Assembly: GCA_020629595.1 (NCBI GenBank)
Contig: JAHDDA010000034.1
Location: 1 to 13,354, forward strand
DNA length: 13,354 nt
DNA from: Chitinophagales bacterium
GTDB lineage: Bacteria > Bacteroidota > Bacteroidia > Chitinophagales > UBA2359
Direction of reading: 5' to 3'
In this document: piece after piece, positions 1-7,045 of the stretch
Layout: each line of letters opens with the position of its first letter
How positions within the stretch are numbered: position 1 is the stretch's first letter
Notes under the pieces: model-generated
Told to the model about the DNA's origin: nothing
The model's input: the letters and a program-made list of their open reading frames with translations, nothing else
The model's database searches: none
Position numbers and translations under genes: made by a program

Positions 1-434
1 ATTCCGTGGTTCATTGGAATTGTGGTAACAGTTAAATCCTTATTTTCTAAAATAACTTCTGAAATTTCAGGATTAATTTCAACAAATTTTATTTCGTAAC
101 CTAAATAACCCGAAGAAGCATTTATTTGTATATCAACCATTTCTTGCAAGCCTTTTGGGCAAAAAATAGTTAACGGATTTTCTCTGCCTAACAAAGCATA
201 AGAAGTAAGCAAGCCCACTAATCCAAAATAATGATCGCCATGCAAATGGCTTATAAAAATATTTTGAATTTTACTTCGCTTAATATCATATTTTGATAAA
301 TTGATTTGTGTTCCTTCCCCACAATCAATCAAATACAATTGTTCATTAACGTTTAAAACCTGTGATGTTGGAAAACGGTTGTAGGCTGGTAAAGCTGAAT
401 TACTTCCTAAAATAGTTAATTTGAAGGTATGCAT
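1..434 (-). CDS. rnz: Ribonuclease Z, N-terminal part (cut by window edge)
   Basis: This is a metallo-beta-lactamase-fold endonuclease that matures tRNA 3' ends in the cytoplasm. Translating the minus strand from the ATG at 434-432 gives 144 residues before the window ends. The N-terminus (MHTFKLTILGSNSALP) and the DCGEGTQ segment at residues 37-43 are typical of the family. The zinc motif SHLHGDH lies at residues 62-68, and a further conserved NHG is at about residue 143. Full-length RNase Z is roughly 300 residues, so about half is missing to the left. The start lies only 4 nt after the stop codon of the upstream STAS gene, so the two are probably co-transcribed. No Shine-Dalgarno sequence is visible. 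Another MBL-fold hydrolase is possible in principle, but the motif set fits RNase Z well. Confidence 0.93.
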   Translation of the reverse strand, partial: MHTFKLTILGSNSALPAYNRFPTSQVLNVNEQLYLIDCGEGTQINLSKYDIKRSKIQNIFISHLHGDHYFGLVGLLTSYALLGRENPLTIFCPKGLQEMVDIQINASSGYLGYEIKFVEINPEISEVILENKDLTVTTIPMNHG

Positions 435-438
435 CTAA

Positions 439-840
439 TTAGTCAATATCTTCGTCCTTTTTTTCTTCTCCAGCACTATTAATTTCGTCTTCTAATCTAG
501 AAAGCATTATAAAATCTCTTGCTTCGTCTTTGTTTGGTATGACTTTTAAAATGTCATTTAACTTGGTAATATCTATAAGTCTCTGTACCGAACTTTGTAT
601 CTGTGTTAAAACAAGAACACCGTTATTGGTTGCACAATTTCTGTTACCAACCAATAAAGCACTTAAACCAGATGAGTCAACAAAACTAACCTCTGACATA
701 TCAATACAAATAAATTTATAGCCAGCGTTTACAAGTAAAACCAATTCAGATTTTAATGATGGGGCTACGACTGTATCTAATCTATTTTCTTGGATTGCTA
801 AAAAAGCGTAATCTTCGTTTTTTTCTGCAGAGTATTTCAT
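439..840 (-). CDS. STAS-domain protein, anti-sigma factor antagonist-like
   Basis: This is a 133-residue single-domain STAS protein of the SpoIIAA/RsbV type. In that family such proteins bind or release anti-sigma kinases depending on whether a serine is phosphorylated. The diagnostic segment is VSFVDSSGLSALL at residues 51-63. Ser57, the second serine of DSSGL, aligns with the phosphorylated serine of SpoIIAA. The last dozen residues are highly charged and acidic and extend beyond a minimal STAS domain. No anti-sigma kinase, PP2C phosphatase or sigma factor lies nearby, so the partner is unknown. The gene is first in a probable two-gene unit with ribonuclease Z and has a TAnnTTTG box just upstream. 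The family call is firm; a regulatory role is inferred. Confidence 0.85.
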   Translation of the reverse strand: MKYSAEKNEDYAFLAIQENRLDTVVAPSLKSELVLLVNAGYKFICIDMSEVSFVDSSGLSALLVGNRNCATNNGVLVLTQIQSSVQRLIDITKLNDILKVIPNKDEARDFIMLSRLEDEINSAGEEKKDEDID

Positions 841-869
841 TGTTCTTTAAAATTTTAATGAGACCATCG

Positions 870-877
870 CAAATTTA
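870..877 (-). promoter_or_regulatory. Bacteroidota-type -7 box for the STAS-rnz unit
   Basis: The minus strand reads TAAATTTG here, an exact match to the TAnnTTTG box used by the primary sigma factor of Bacteroidota. Its G lies 30 nt before the STAS start codon, which gives a short leader of about 23 nt. I found no TTG at the expected -33 distance, so the call rests on the -7 box and its position. Such boxes can occur by chance in AT-rich DNA. Confidence 0.45.
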
Positions 878-1156
878 TATACATATTAGTTTTATTCTAA
901 ATTTTGAATGAAATATTTACCTAATATTTATACAATTTAAAAAAAAACTGTAAATATTGACCTTTAAACACTTTTACTAGTATATTTAACTTGTTTCTAA
1001 TTATTAATTTGACGTTTTGTCATTTTATAAGTAATTATGTGCCAATTTGACTTTCTTTACAAAAGAAAAATGCTACTATAGCACAATATTTGTTGTAATT
1101 AGTTAAAATATCAGAAACTTAATCTATTTGGAATATTATGTGTTTTAATAATTGTA

Positions 1157-1203
1157 TATTTCGAGTTAAAGTTATTTTTAAGAAATATTTTTAACTTGAA
1201 ATA
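1157..1203 (+). promoter_or_regulatory. Inverted repeat in the clpC upstream region (operator or leader hairpin)
   Basis: TATTTCGAGTTAAA at 1157-1170 is mirrored by TTTAACTTGAAATA at 1190-1203. This gives 14 paired positions, one of them G:T, around a 19-nt spacer. It ends 47 nt before the clpC start. The gene on the other side is transcribed away, so it cannot be the terminator of an upstream plus-strand gene. It could be a DNA operator or a hairpin in the clpC leader RNA. I know of no named regulator for it. Confidence 0.5.
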
Positions 1204-1250
1204 ATATTTTCATTTGTTATATATAATATATAAAGTTTAGCATTTAGCTT

Positions 1251-3782
1251 ATGAGTATGGATAATGCAAAGTTTTCAAAAAAAGTAAGAGACGTAATAAC
1301 ATTTAGCAGAGCCGAAGCAGTTAGATTGGGGCATAGCAATATAGGTGTAGAACATTTCTTATTAGGAATACTAAGAGAAGGAGATGGGCAAGCAATTCAA
1401 ATTTTACAATCATTGGGTGTAGATTTGATTCGGTTAAAAAGTAGAGCCGAAACAGCTATTGAAGGAAGAAACACTTTTAGTCCAAGAGATGTAAATAATA
1501 TGCCTTTAAGTCGCCAAGCAGAAAGAACATTACAAATGTCTGTGCTTGAAGCAAGAAGCTTAAAAGATGATGTGGCTGGTACAGTGCATCTTATGTTAGC
1601 TATTTTGAAAAAGAGAGATAATGTAGCTACTCAATTATTAGAGCAATTTGATGTAAACTATGAAATTTTTAGAAATGAATTAGATGATTCAATTGATTCA
1701 TCTCCTCAATCAGATTTTAGGTCGGAATTACCAGGTGGTAATGATGATGACTTTGACCCAACACCTATGAAAGAAAGAAGATCAAGAAAAGGGGCTTCTA
1801 AATCGAAAACCCCAGTTTTAGATAATTTTGGAAGAGATATTTCAAAACTTGCAGAAGATGGGAAGTTAGATCCAATTGTAGGACGAGAAAATGAAATAGA
1901 ACGACTATCACAAATTCTATCTAGAAGAAAAAAGAATAATCCAATATTGATTGGAGAACCAGGAGTTGGAAAAACCGCTATTGTTGAAGGGCTAGCCCTA
2001 CGTATTCACGACCGTAAAGTATCACGTGCTTTGTATGACAAGCGTTTAGTAATGCTAGATATGGCAGCATTAGTTGCTGGAACAAAATATCGTGGTCAGT
2101 TTGAAGAACGTATGAAAGCCATAATGAATGAATTAGAAAAGAATCGTGATGTTATTCTTTTTATAGATGAAATTCATACTATTGTTGGTGCTGGTGGAGC
2201 AACAGGTTCTTTAGATGCATCAAATATCTTTAAACCTGCTTTAGCACGTGGTGAACTACAATGTATTGGGGCTTCAACGCTAGATGAATATCGTCAGTAT
2301 ATTGAAAAGGATGGAGCTTTAGAACGCCGTTTTCAAAAAGTTGTGGTTGAACCACCTTCAATTGAAGAAACAATTCATATACTTACCAATATTAAAAATA
2401 AATATGAAGAACACCACAATGTTGAGTATTCTGAAGAAGCTATAAAGGCTTGTGTTACTTTAAGTGAACGATATATTACCGACAGGTTTTTACCAGACAA
2501 AGCCATTGATGTAATGGATGAAGTTGGTGCAAGAATACATTTAAAAAATATTCACGTACCTCAAAACATTTTAGACCTTGAGGCAGAAATAGAAAAACTG
2601 CGTGAACACAAAGATCAAGTAATAAAACGCCAATTGTACGAAGAAGCAGCAGAATTACGTGACAAAGAAAAGCGTATGCAAGCCGATTTGAAAAAGGCAA
2701 AAGATGATTGGGAAGAAGAAAGTAAAACCAAAAGACACCCAGTTGATGAAGTAAATATTGCTGAGGTTGTTTCTATGATGACAGGTATTCCTGTTACACG
2801 TGTGGGGCAGAAAGAAAGTAAGAAATTACTTTCAATGAAAGATGATTTAGAGAACGATGTAATAGGCCAAAACGAGGCGATTGCCAAAATTGCAAAAGCT
2901 ATTCAGCGTAATAGAGTGGGGCTTAAAGACCCTAACAAGCCAGTTGGCACATTTATTTTCTTAGGACCAACAGGAGTGGGTAAAACCGAATTAGCTCGTG
3001 CTTTAAGTAAATATTTATTCGATGATAGAGATGCACTCATTAGAATTGATATGAGTGAATATATGGAGAAATTTAGTATTTCAAGATTAATAGGTGCGCC
3101 TCCAGGATATGTGGGTTATGAAGAAGGCGGACAATTAACAGAAAAAGTTCGTAGAAAGCCTTATGCTGTAATACTATTGGATGAAATAGAAAAAGCACAC
3201 CCTGATGTATATAATATCTTATTACAGGTATTAGATGATGGTCAGCTTACCGATGGTTTAGGGCGTAAAGTTGACTTCAAAAATACTTTAATTATTATGA
3301 CATCCAACATTGGTGTTCGACAATTAAAAGATTTTGGAACAGGAGCTGGTTTCCAGACACAAGCAAAGAAAACACAAGAAGACGATGCTAAGAAATCTGT
3401 TATTCAAAAAGCACTTAAACGTACTTTTTCGCCAGAGTTCCTAAATCGTATTGATGATGTAATCGTTTTCAATTCTTTAGAAAAAGAAGATATATTACGA
3501 ATTATTGATATAACTCTACGTGGATTATATGAAAGAATTGAAAAATTAGGTTATAAACTTAAATTTACTCAAGAAGCCAAAGAGTACATAGCCGAAAAAG
3601 GATTTGATCCACAATTTGGAGCAAGACCATTGCACAGAGCAATTCAAAAATATGTGGAAGACCCTCTTGCCGAAGAAATGCTTAACGCAAATGTGCAAGA
3701 AGGCGATACCTTACTTATAGGCTTAGATGATGAAGATAATATTACTATTTCAGTTGATAAAGAAGAAAATGCTGAAGCATAA
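1251..3782 (+). CDS. clpC: ClpC-type AAA+ unfoldase, ATP-binding subunit of the Clp protease
   Basis: This 843-residue class I Hsp100 ATPase unfolds substrates and feeds them to ClpP in the cytoplasm. The N-terminal double Clp_N repeat covers about residues 5-145, followed by an acidic and then basic linker to about 190. The first AAA+ module has Walker A GEPGVGKT at 235-242, Walker B ending in D306-E307, and arginines R359 and R360 in ALERRF. A short middle domain with a UVR-like segment (YEEAAELRDKEKR) follows near 460-475; its small size separates ClpC from ClpB. The second module has Walker A GPTGVGKT at 572-579 and Walker B D644-E645. GAGF at 698-701 aligns with the VGF loop of Bacillus ClpC that docks ClpP. 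No clpP or adaptor gene lies nearby. A start at Met3 is equally possible. Confidence 0.97.
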   Translation: MSMDNAKFSKKVRDVITFSRAEAVRLGHSNIGVEHFLLGILREGDGQAIQILQSLGVDLIRLKSRAETAIEGRNTFSPRDVNNMPLSRQAERTLQMSVLEARSLKDDVAGTVHLMLAILKKRDNVATQLLEQFDVNYEIFRNELDDSIDSSPQSDFRSELPGGNDDDFDPTPMKERRSRKGASKSKTPVLDNFGRDISKLAEDGKLDPIVGRENEIERLSQILSRRKKNNPILIGEPGVGKTAIVEGLALRIHDRKVSRALYDKRLVMLDMAALVAGTKYRGQFEERMKAIMNELEKNRDVILFIDEIHTIVGAGGATGSLDASNIFKPALARGELQCIGASTLDEYRQYIEKDGALERRFQKVVVEPPSIEETIHILTNIKNKYEEHHNVEYSEEAIKACVTLSERYITDRFLPDKAIDVMDEVGARIHLKNIHVPQNILDLEAEIEKLREHKDQVIKRQLYEEAAELRDKEKRMQADLKKAKDDWEEESKTKRHPVDEVNIAEVVSMMTGIPVTRVGQKESKKLLSMKDDLENDVIGQNEAIAKIAKAIQRNRVGLKDPNKPVGTFIFLGPTGVGKTELARALSKYLFDDRDALIRIDMSEYMEKFSISRLIGAPPGYVGYEEGGQLTEKVRRKPYAVILLDEIEKAHPDVYNILLQVLDDGQLTDGLGRKVDFKNTLIIMTSNIGVRQLKDFGTGAGFQTQAKKTQEDDAKKSVIQKALKRTFSPEFLNRIDDVIVFNSLEKEDILRIIDITLRGLYERIEKLGYKLKFTQEAKEYIAEKGFDPQFGARPLHRAIQKYVEDPLAEEMLNANVQEGDTLLIGLDDEDNITISVDKEENAEA

Positions 3783-3808
3783 TTTTACATTGAATTAGTT
3801 AAATTGTT

Positions 3809-3850
3809 AATCCCTTGTAAATTTTTTCATTTACGAGGGATTTTTGTTTT
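3809..3850 (+). terminator. Rho-independent terminator of clpC
   Basis: The arms 3809-3822 (AATCCCTTGTAAAT) and 3829-3842 (ATTTACGAGGGATT) form a 14-bp stem with one G:U pair and a 6-nt loop. A T-rich tract TTTGTTTT follows. It begins 26 nt after the clpC stop codon and separates clpC from the peroxidase gene. Confidence 0.9.
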
Positions 3851-3851
3851 A

Positions 3852-3883
3852 TTTGTATCTCAATTGAAATTCGTTTAACTTTA
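3852..3883 (+). promoter_or_regulatory. Weak candidate promoter for the cytochrome c peroxidase gene
   Basis: TTTG at 3852-3855 is followed after 20 nt by TAACTTTA at 3876-3883. The second element matches TAnnTTTG except for the last base. It lies just after the clpC terminator and 18 nt before the start codon, which would give a very short leader. I treat it as a possibility only. Confidence 0.25.
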
Positions 3884-3901
3884 TGCTTTAAATTTTCTAT
3901 T

Positions 3902-5005
3902 ATGAATAACAAAATAGTATCCCTATCACTATTCTTTTCTTTAATATGCCTTTTCATTGCTTGTCAGAAAGAATCTGATTCAAATGATGCACAATTAGTA
4001 ACAGAAATTAGAGAGGCAATTAATTTAACACCTACACAACAATTAGGACGAGTGTTGTTTTATGAAACTTCACTTTCTGTATCTAATACTGTTTCTTGTG
4101 GCTCTTGCCATAAACAAGAAAACGCTTTTGCCGATAATACTAGGTTTAGTGTTGGTTATAATAATATTGAAAGTTCAAGAAATACACCAACTATACAAAA
4201 TTTAGATTCTGGTTTCGAAAGATTAATCTTTTGGGATGGAAGAGCCTCTATGTTACAGGATGCTGCCATAGAGCCTATATTTAATCATTCTGAAATGGGA
4301 ATGAGAGAACCAGAATTTCTTATTACTGTTTTAGAAAGTTTAGGATATTATGATGAACTTTTTACAAATGCTTATGGTAACTCTGAAATTACATTGGAAA
4401 GAATTGGAGATAGTTTAGGTAAGTTTTTAAGAAAATTACAATCAGACAACTTTAATATTCCCGAACATTTAATTACCCAACAAGTATTAGATGGAGCAAA
4501 CCTCTTTCATACAAAATATGATTGTTCAAGTTGTCATAATATTTCAAACTCAACAGGCTATAACGTATCAGATGAAGCTTTTGGTGGTATAAATACAATT
4601 ACACAGCACACTGAGTTCTCTAGAGAAGATTTGATAAAAATGGCTTCCTCAAACATTGGCTTAGAAGTTGAATATGAAGATAAAGGTGTAGGAGCTTTAT
4701 TAGATGATGAAAGCCAGAATGGAAAATTTAAAATTCCAAGTCTCAATAATATATCTCTTACTGCACCCTATATGCACGATGGTAGATATGAAACTTTAGA
4801 CGAAGTTTTAGATCATTATAGTGATGGTATAAAACCAAGTCCACAATTAGATAGCCGTTTGAAAGATTGGAAAGGAGATCCACAAGTTCTTGCTATCAAT
4901 GAAGATGAGAAAGAAGATATAATTGCATTTTTAAATGTACTTAAAGATGAAGATTTTCTTACAAATCCAGATTTTGCAAATCCATTTGTAAAAGTTTCAG
5001 AATAA
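3902..5005 (+). CDS. Di-haem cytochrome c peroxidase family lipoprotein (CcpA/MauG superfamily)
   Basis: This 367-residue protein is of the type that reduces hydrogen peroxide with electrons from small c-type carriers in the periplasm. It begins with a lipoprotein signal peptide whose lipobox (LFIAC) puts the lipidated cysteine at residue 21. Two haem c sites are visible: CGSCH at 66-70 and CSSCH at 208-212, as expected for a two-domain bacterial peroxidase. LIFWDGRASM in the N-terminal domain and APYMHDGR around Met291 are family hallmarks; Met291 is the likely distal ligand of the electron-transfer haem. The length is normal. MauG-like oxidases share this fold, but the distal Met favours a peroxidase. 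The gene stands alone between a terminator and the palindromic repeat just after its stop. No dedicated electron donor is nearby. Confidence 0.93.
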   Translation: MNNKIVSLSLFFSLICLFIACQKESDSNDAQLVTEIREAINLTPTQQLGRVLFYETSLSVSNTVSCGSCHKQENAFADNTRFSVGYNNIESSRNTPTIQNLDSGFERLIFWDGRASMLQDAAIEPIFNHSEMGMREPEFLITVLESLGYYDELFTNAYGNSEITLERIGDSLGKFLRKLQSDNFNIPEHLITQQVLDGANLFHTKYDCSSCHNISNSTGYNVSDEAFGGINTITQHTEFSREDLIKMASSNIGLEVEYEDKGVGALLDDESQNGKFKIPSLNNISLTAPYMHDGRYETLDEVLDHYSDGIKPSPQLDSRLKDWKGDPQVLAINEDEKEDIIAFLNVLKDEDFLTNPDFANPFVKVSE

Positions 5006-5022
5006 ATTTATTAACCAGACCT

Positions 5023-5133
5023 TAATTGTAATGAATAAAAAACTTATGGTTATTTCCATACTTCGCTTGGTCAGCAGATCAACCGAGGAAAAGAACCTTT
5101 GTTGGTCTCCTGACCAATAAAAACCAACCATAA
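5023..5133 (+). repeat. Palindromic dispersed repeat, copy A (3' of the cytochrome c peroxidase gene)
   Basis: This 111-bp noncoding element is about 80% identical, by hand alignment, to the reverse complement of 8170-8280. The longest exact shared block is ACCAACAAAGGTTCTTT on the minus strand; the edge block is TAATTGTAATGA at 5023-5034. Read on the plus strand it folds as TTATGGTT (5044-5051) with AACCATAA (5126-5133). Inside that is a 51-nt hairpin: TTGGTCAG (5067-5074) with CTGACCAA (5110-5117), and AGATCAAC (5076-5083) with GTTGGTCT (5101-5108), with one C:C mismatch between them. It starts 17 nt after the peroxidase stop and is the only strong structure before the next gene, so it may form the transcript 3' end. 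Confidence 0.85.
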
Positions 5134-5289
5134 AATTATTGGTTATTACAGCTAATACGTTTTCTATTGTTTAAAAGGATAGCTACTTTAAATGATTTCC
5201 TAATATACTAAATCGTAGGAAATAAATTAACCTGTGAATAGACATTTTTTAAAATTACTTTAAACCTTATTACATTAACAAAATAATAA

Positions 5290-6003
5290 ATGAAAAATAG
5301 TAAACTTATCTTTTTATTATGCACCTTTTTTTGTTTGAATTGCTTTGCACAGGAAAATGATTTTTTAGAAATAAAAAAAGATACAATTTCAAAGAAAGAA
5401 AAATACAACATTAAGCATACAATTGGAATTCAAGCTAATAGATTGCTTAATCAAGTAGGACTATTTGAGGCTAGTGTTAATAGTTTTGAAAATCCGTATT
5501 TACTAACTTATGCAAGAAGATCTGATAAGAATAATTGGGAATTTAGTTTGGGAATAGGTGGAGACTTTGTAAGTTTTAAAAGTACAGAACCAGAAGTGAA
5601 CACCGCCGATGTTGAAATAGATACACGCTTAGGAATGGCAAAGCGTTACCTGATTTCTAAAAGAATAGAAATATTATTGGGAATTGATGCTATATACAAA
5701 TATGATGGCTTTAAATCAACAACAGTTTCTGAAAATAGTGCAACAACACAAACTAGCGTAGTAAATGAAACAGAAAATACCTTTGGTGGAGGATTGCGAT
5801 TAGGTTTTGATGTAAATATCTATAAAAATATATTATTAGGTTCAGAAGTATTATATTATTTCAAACATACACAAAGTAAATTCAGAACCACATCTGAGTT
5901 TATTGGTGGTGGTGTAACATTGGTTGATAGTTATAGTAAGAGTAGCTCTAGCTCTTTTAATCTAAATGTTCCTTCGGTTATATTTTTGAAGTTTAGATTT
6001 TAA
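5290..6003 (+). CDS. Putative outer-membrane beta-barrel protein, function unknown
   Basis: This is a 237-residue exported protein. The first 20 or so residues are a Sec signal peptide with a hydrophobic core (LIFLLCTFFCL) and probable cleavage after the CFA near residues 19-21. The rest alternates polar and hydrophobic residues in strand-like stretches, such as WEFSLGIGGDFVSF, RIEILLGIDAIYKY and GGGLRLGFDVNIY. It ends in FLKFRF, and a terminal aromatic residue is typical of outer-membrane barrels recognised by the BAM complex. A low-complexity Ser/Thr-rich loop region lies in the second half. By size it could be an 8-strand barrel. I do not recognise a named family. It starts about 156 bp after the palindromic repeat and no promoter could be assigned. 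Confidence 0.65.
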   Translation: MKNSKLIFLLCTFFCLNCFAQENDFLEIKKDTISKKEKYNIKHTIGIQANRLLNQVGLFEASVNSFENPYLLTYARRSDKNNWEFSLGIGGDFVSFKSTEPEVNTADVEIDTRLGMAKRYLISKRIEILLGIDAIYKYDGFKSTTVSENSATTQTSVVNETENTFGGGLRLGFDVNIYKNILLGSEVLYYFKHTQSKFRTTSEFIGGGVTLVDSYSKSSSSSFNLNVPSVIFLKFRF

Positions 6004-6044
6004 ATGCAGAATAAGCAGTTTTTTCAAATAAACTTCTATTCAGT

Positions 6045-6079
6045 TTTGTAAGCTAATTCACTCAAATTATTTAAGTTTG
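6045..6079 (+). promoter_or_regulatory. Candidate promoter for the GGGP synthase-family gene
   Basis: TAAGTTTG at 6072-6079 matches the TAnnTTTG box exactly and lies 28 nt before the start codon. A TTTG at 6045-6048 lies 23 nt upstream of it, slightly longer than the usual 19-21 nt. The position immediately before a start codon supports the call. Confidence 0.5.
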
Positions 6080-6107
6080 TTGTTCCTTTGTAGAACTTAA
6101 AAAATTA

Positions 6108-6869
6108 ATGAGTAAAATTTTACTTAATATAATAAACAAGTCGAAAAATGAGGGCAAAAAATTACTCGCTGTCCTTATCGATCCTGACGATACAACACCA
6201 GCTAAACTAAGCAAATTAGTAACCGATTCGAATTTAGCAGGAGTTGATTTATTTTTGGTTGGTGGTAGCTTATTAACAGAAGGAAATATAGGCTTGTGTA
6301 TAGAACAAATTAAAGAAATAAGCGACAAACCCGTTGTTATTTTTCCTGGAAGTGTAATGCAAGTTCATTCTTCAGCAGATGCCATTTTATTCTTATCGCT
6401 AATTTCGGGTAGAAACCCTGAGTTATTGATTGGGCAACAAGTACAAGCAGCACCGAGGCTTAAAGAAATTGACATTGAAGTTTTACCCACAGCTTATATG
6501 CTAGTGAATGGAGGAAAACCAACAACCGCTTCTTATATAAGTAATACTGAGCCTATTCCGCATAATAAACCAACAATTGCAGCTTGTACTGCATTGGCAG
6601 GCGAATTTTTAGGTTTTCAACTGCTATATTTAGATTCTGGAAGTGGGGCAGAATTGGCTGTTAGTGTCGAAATGATTAAAGCCGTTAGGAAAACTATAAG
6701 TTTACCAATAATAGTGGGAGGTGGAATAAGAACAACACAACAAGCAAAAAAAACATTACAAGCGGGAGCAGATATGATTGTTATAGGAACTGCTTTTGAA
6801 GAAAATGCGAGCTTAGTTTATGAAATAGCTAAAGCTGTAAAAGAATGTTCTCTTTCAAAAGTTAAGTAG
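6108..6869 (+). CDS. Geranylgeranylglyceryl phosphate synthase-family protein (GGGPS/PcrB)
   Basis: This 253-residue TIM-barrel prenyltransferase family joins sn-glycerol-1-phosphate to a polyprenyl diphosphate, the first ether-lipid step in archaea. Visible hallmarks are LLAVLIDPDD near the N-terminus (residues 19-28), DLFLVGGSL, the phosphate-side YLDSGSGA, and IIVGGGIRT followed by GADMIVIGTAFEE for the second half of the phosphate site. The length fits the group II enzymes known from Bacteroidota, which as I recall have been shown to make geranylgeranylglyceryl phosphate; PcrB of Bacillus uses heptaprenyl diphosphate instead. Chain length cannot be read reliably here. No glycerol-1-phosphate dehydrogenase or other ether-lipid gene is adjacent. 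It has its own candidate promoter. Confidence 0.9.
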   Translation: MSKILLNIINKSKNEGKKLLAVLIDPDDTTPAKLSKLVTDSNLAGVDLFLVGGSLLTEGNIGLCIEQIKEISDKPVVIFPGSVMQVHSSADAILFLSLISGRNPELLIGQQVQAAPRLKEIDIEVLPTAYMLVNGGKPTTASYISNTEPIPHNKPTIAACTALAGEFLGFQLLYLDSGSGAELAVSVEMIKAVRKTISLPIIVGGGIRTTQQAKKTLQAGADMIVIGTAFEENASLVYEIAKAVKECSLSKVK

Positions 6870-6986
6870 GTAAATAATAGGGAATTAGACTAGTTGTACT
6901 ATGCAGAAATTTGTGTTCAACTACTTTAAAGTAAAAAATTTGCTTTTTGGGAACTAATAAATCTAAATTTTCATTTTAATTTTTTC

Positions 6987-7021
6987 TTGCTTAAGAAATT
7001 ATAATGTGAGATTTCTTGCAA
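6987..7021 (+). other. Hairpin between the GGGPS-family gene and rsgA
   Basis: TTGC plus AAGAAAT (6987-6990 and 6993-6999) pairs with ATTTCTT plus GCAA (7011-7021), with a 2-nt bulge and an 11-nt loop. It ends 24 nt before the rsgA start. It is not followed by a T tract, so it is a poor terminator; it may be a leader structure or chance in AT-rich DNA. Confidence 0.35.
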
Positions 7022-7045
7022 TAATTTCATACTCAAAACTTATAA

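Larger units (their letters stand above)
841..1250. other. Divergent AT-rich intergenic region between STAS-rnz and clpC
   Basis: These 410 bases hold no credible ORF or RNA gene. The left end carries the -7 box for the leftward STAS unit. The right end holds a strong inverted repeat before clpC, listed separately. I searched the plus strand for TAnnTTTG and found only near-misses, such as TTAATTTG around 1004-1011 and TCTATTTG at 1123-1130, so I do not assign a clpC promoter. No CIRCE-type heat-shock operator and no CtsR-type GGTCAAA tandem repeat was seen. Confidence 0.7.

Noticed and set aside
2476..2887. Two minus-strand ORFs inside clpC
   Set aside because: They are shadows of the conserved ClpC reading frame and show no recognisable domain.
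5989..6039. Possible terminator after the outer-membrane protein gene (GAAGTTTA with TAAACTTC)
   Set aside because: The 8-bp arms are about 33 nt apart, one arm is inside the coding region, and the T-rich sequence lies in the loop rather than after the stem.
6922..6933. Perfect 12-bp palindrome TACTTTAAAGTA between the GGGPS-family gene and rsgA
   Set aside because: Short AT-rich palindromes are common at this base composition; there is no second copy or promoter overlap to support an operator.
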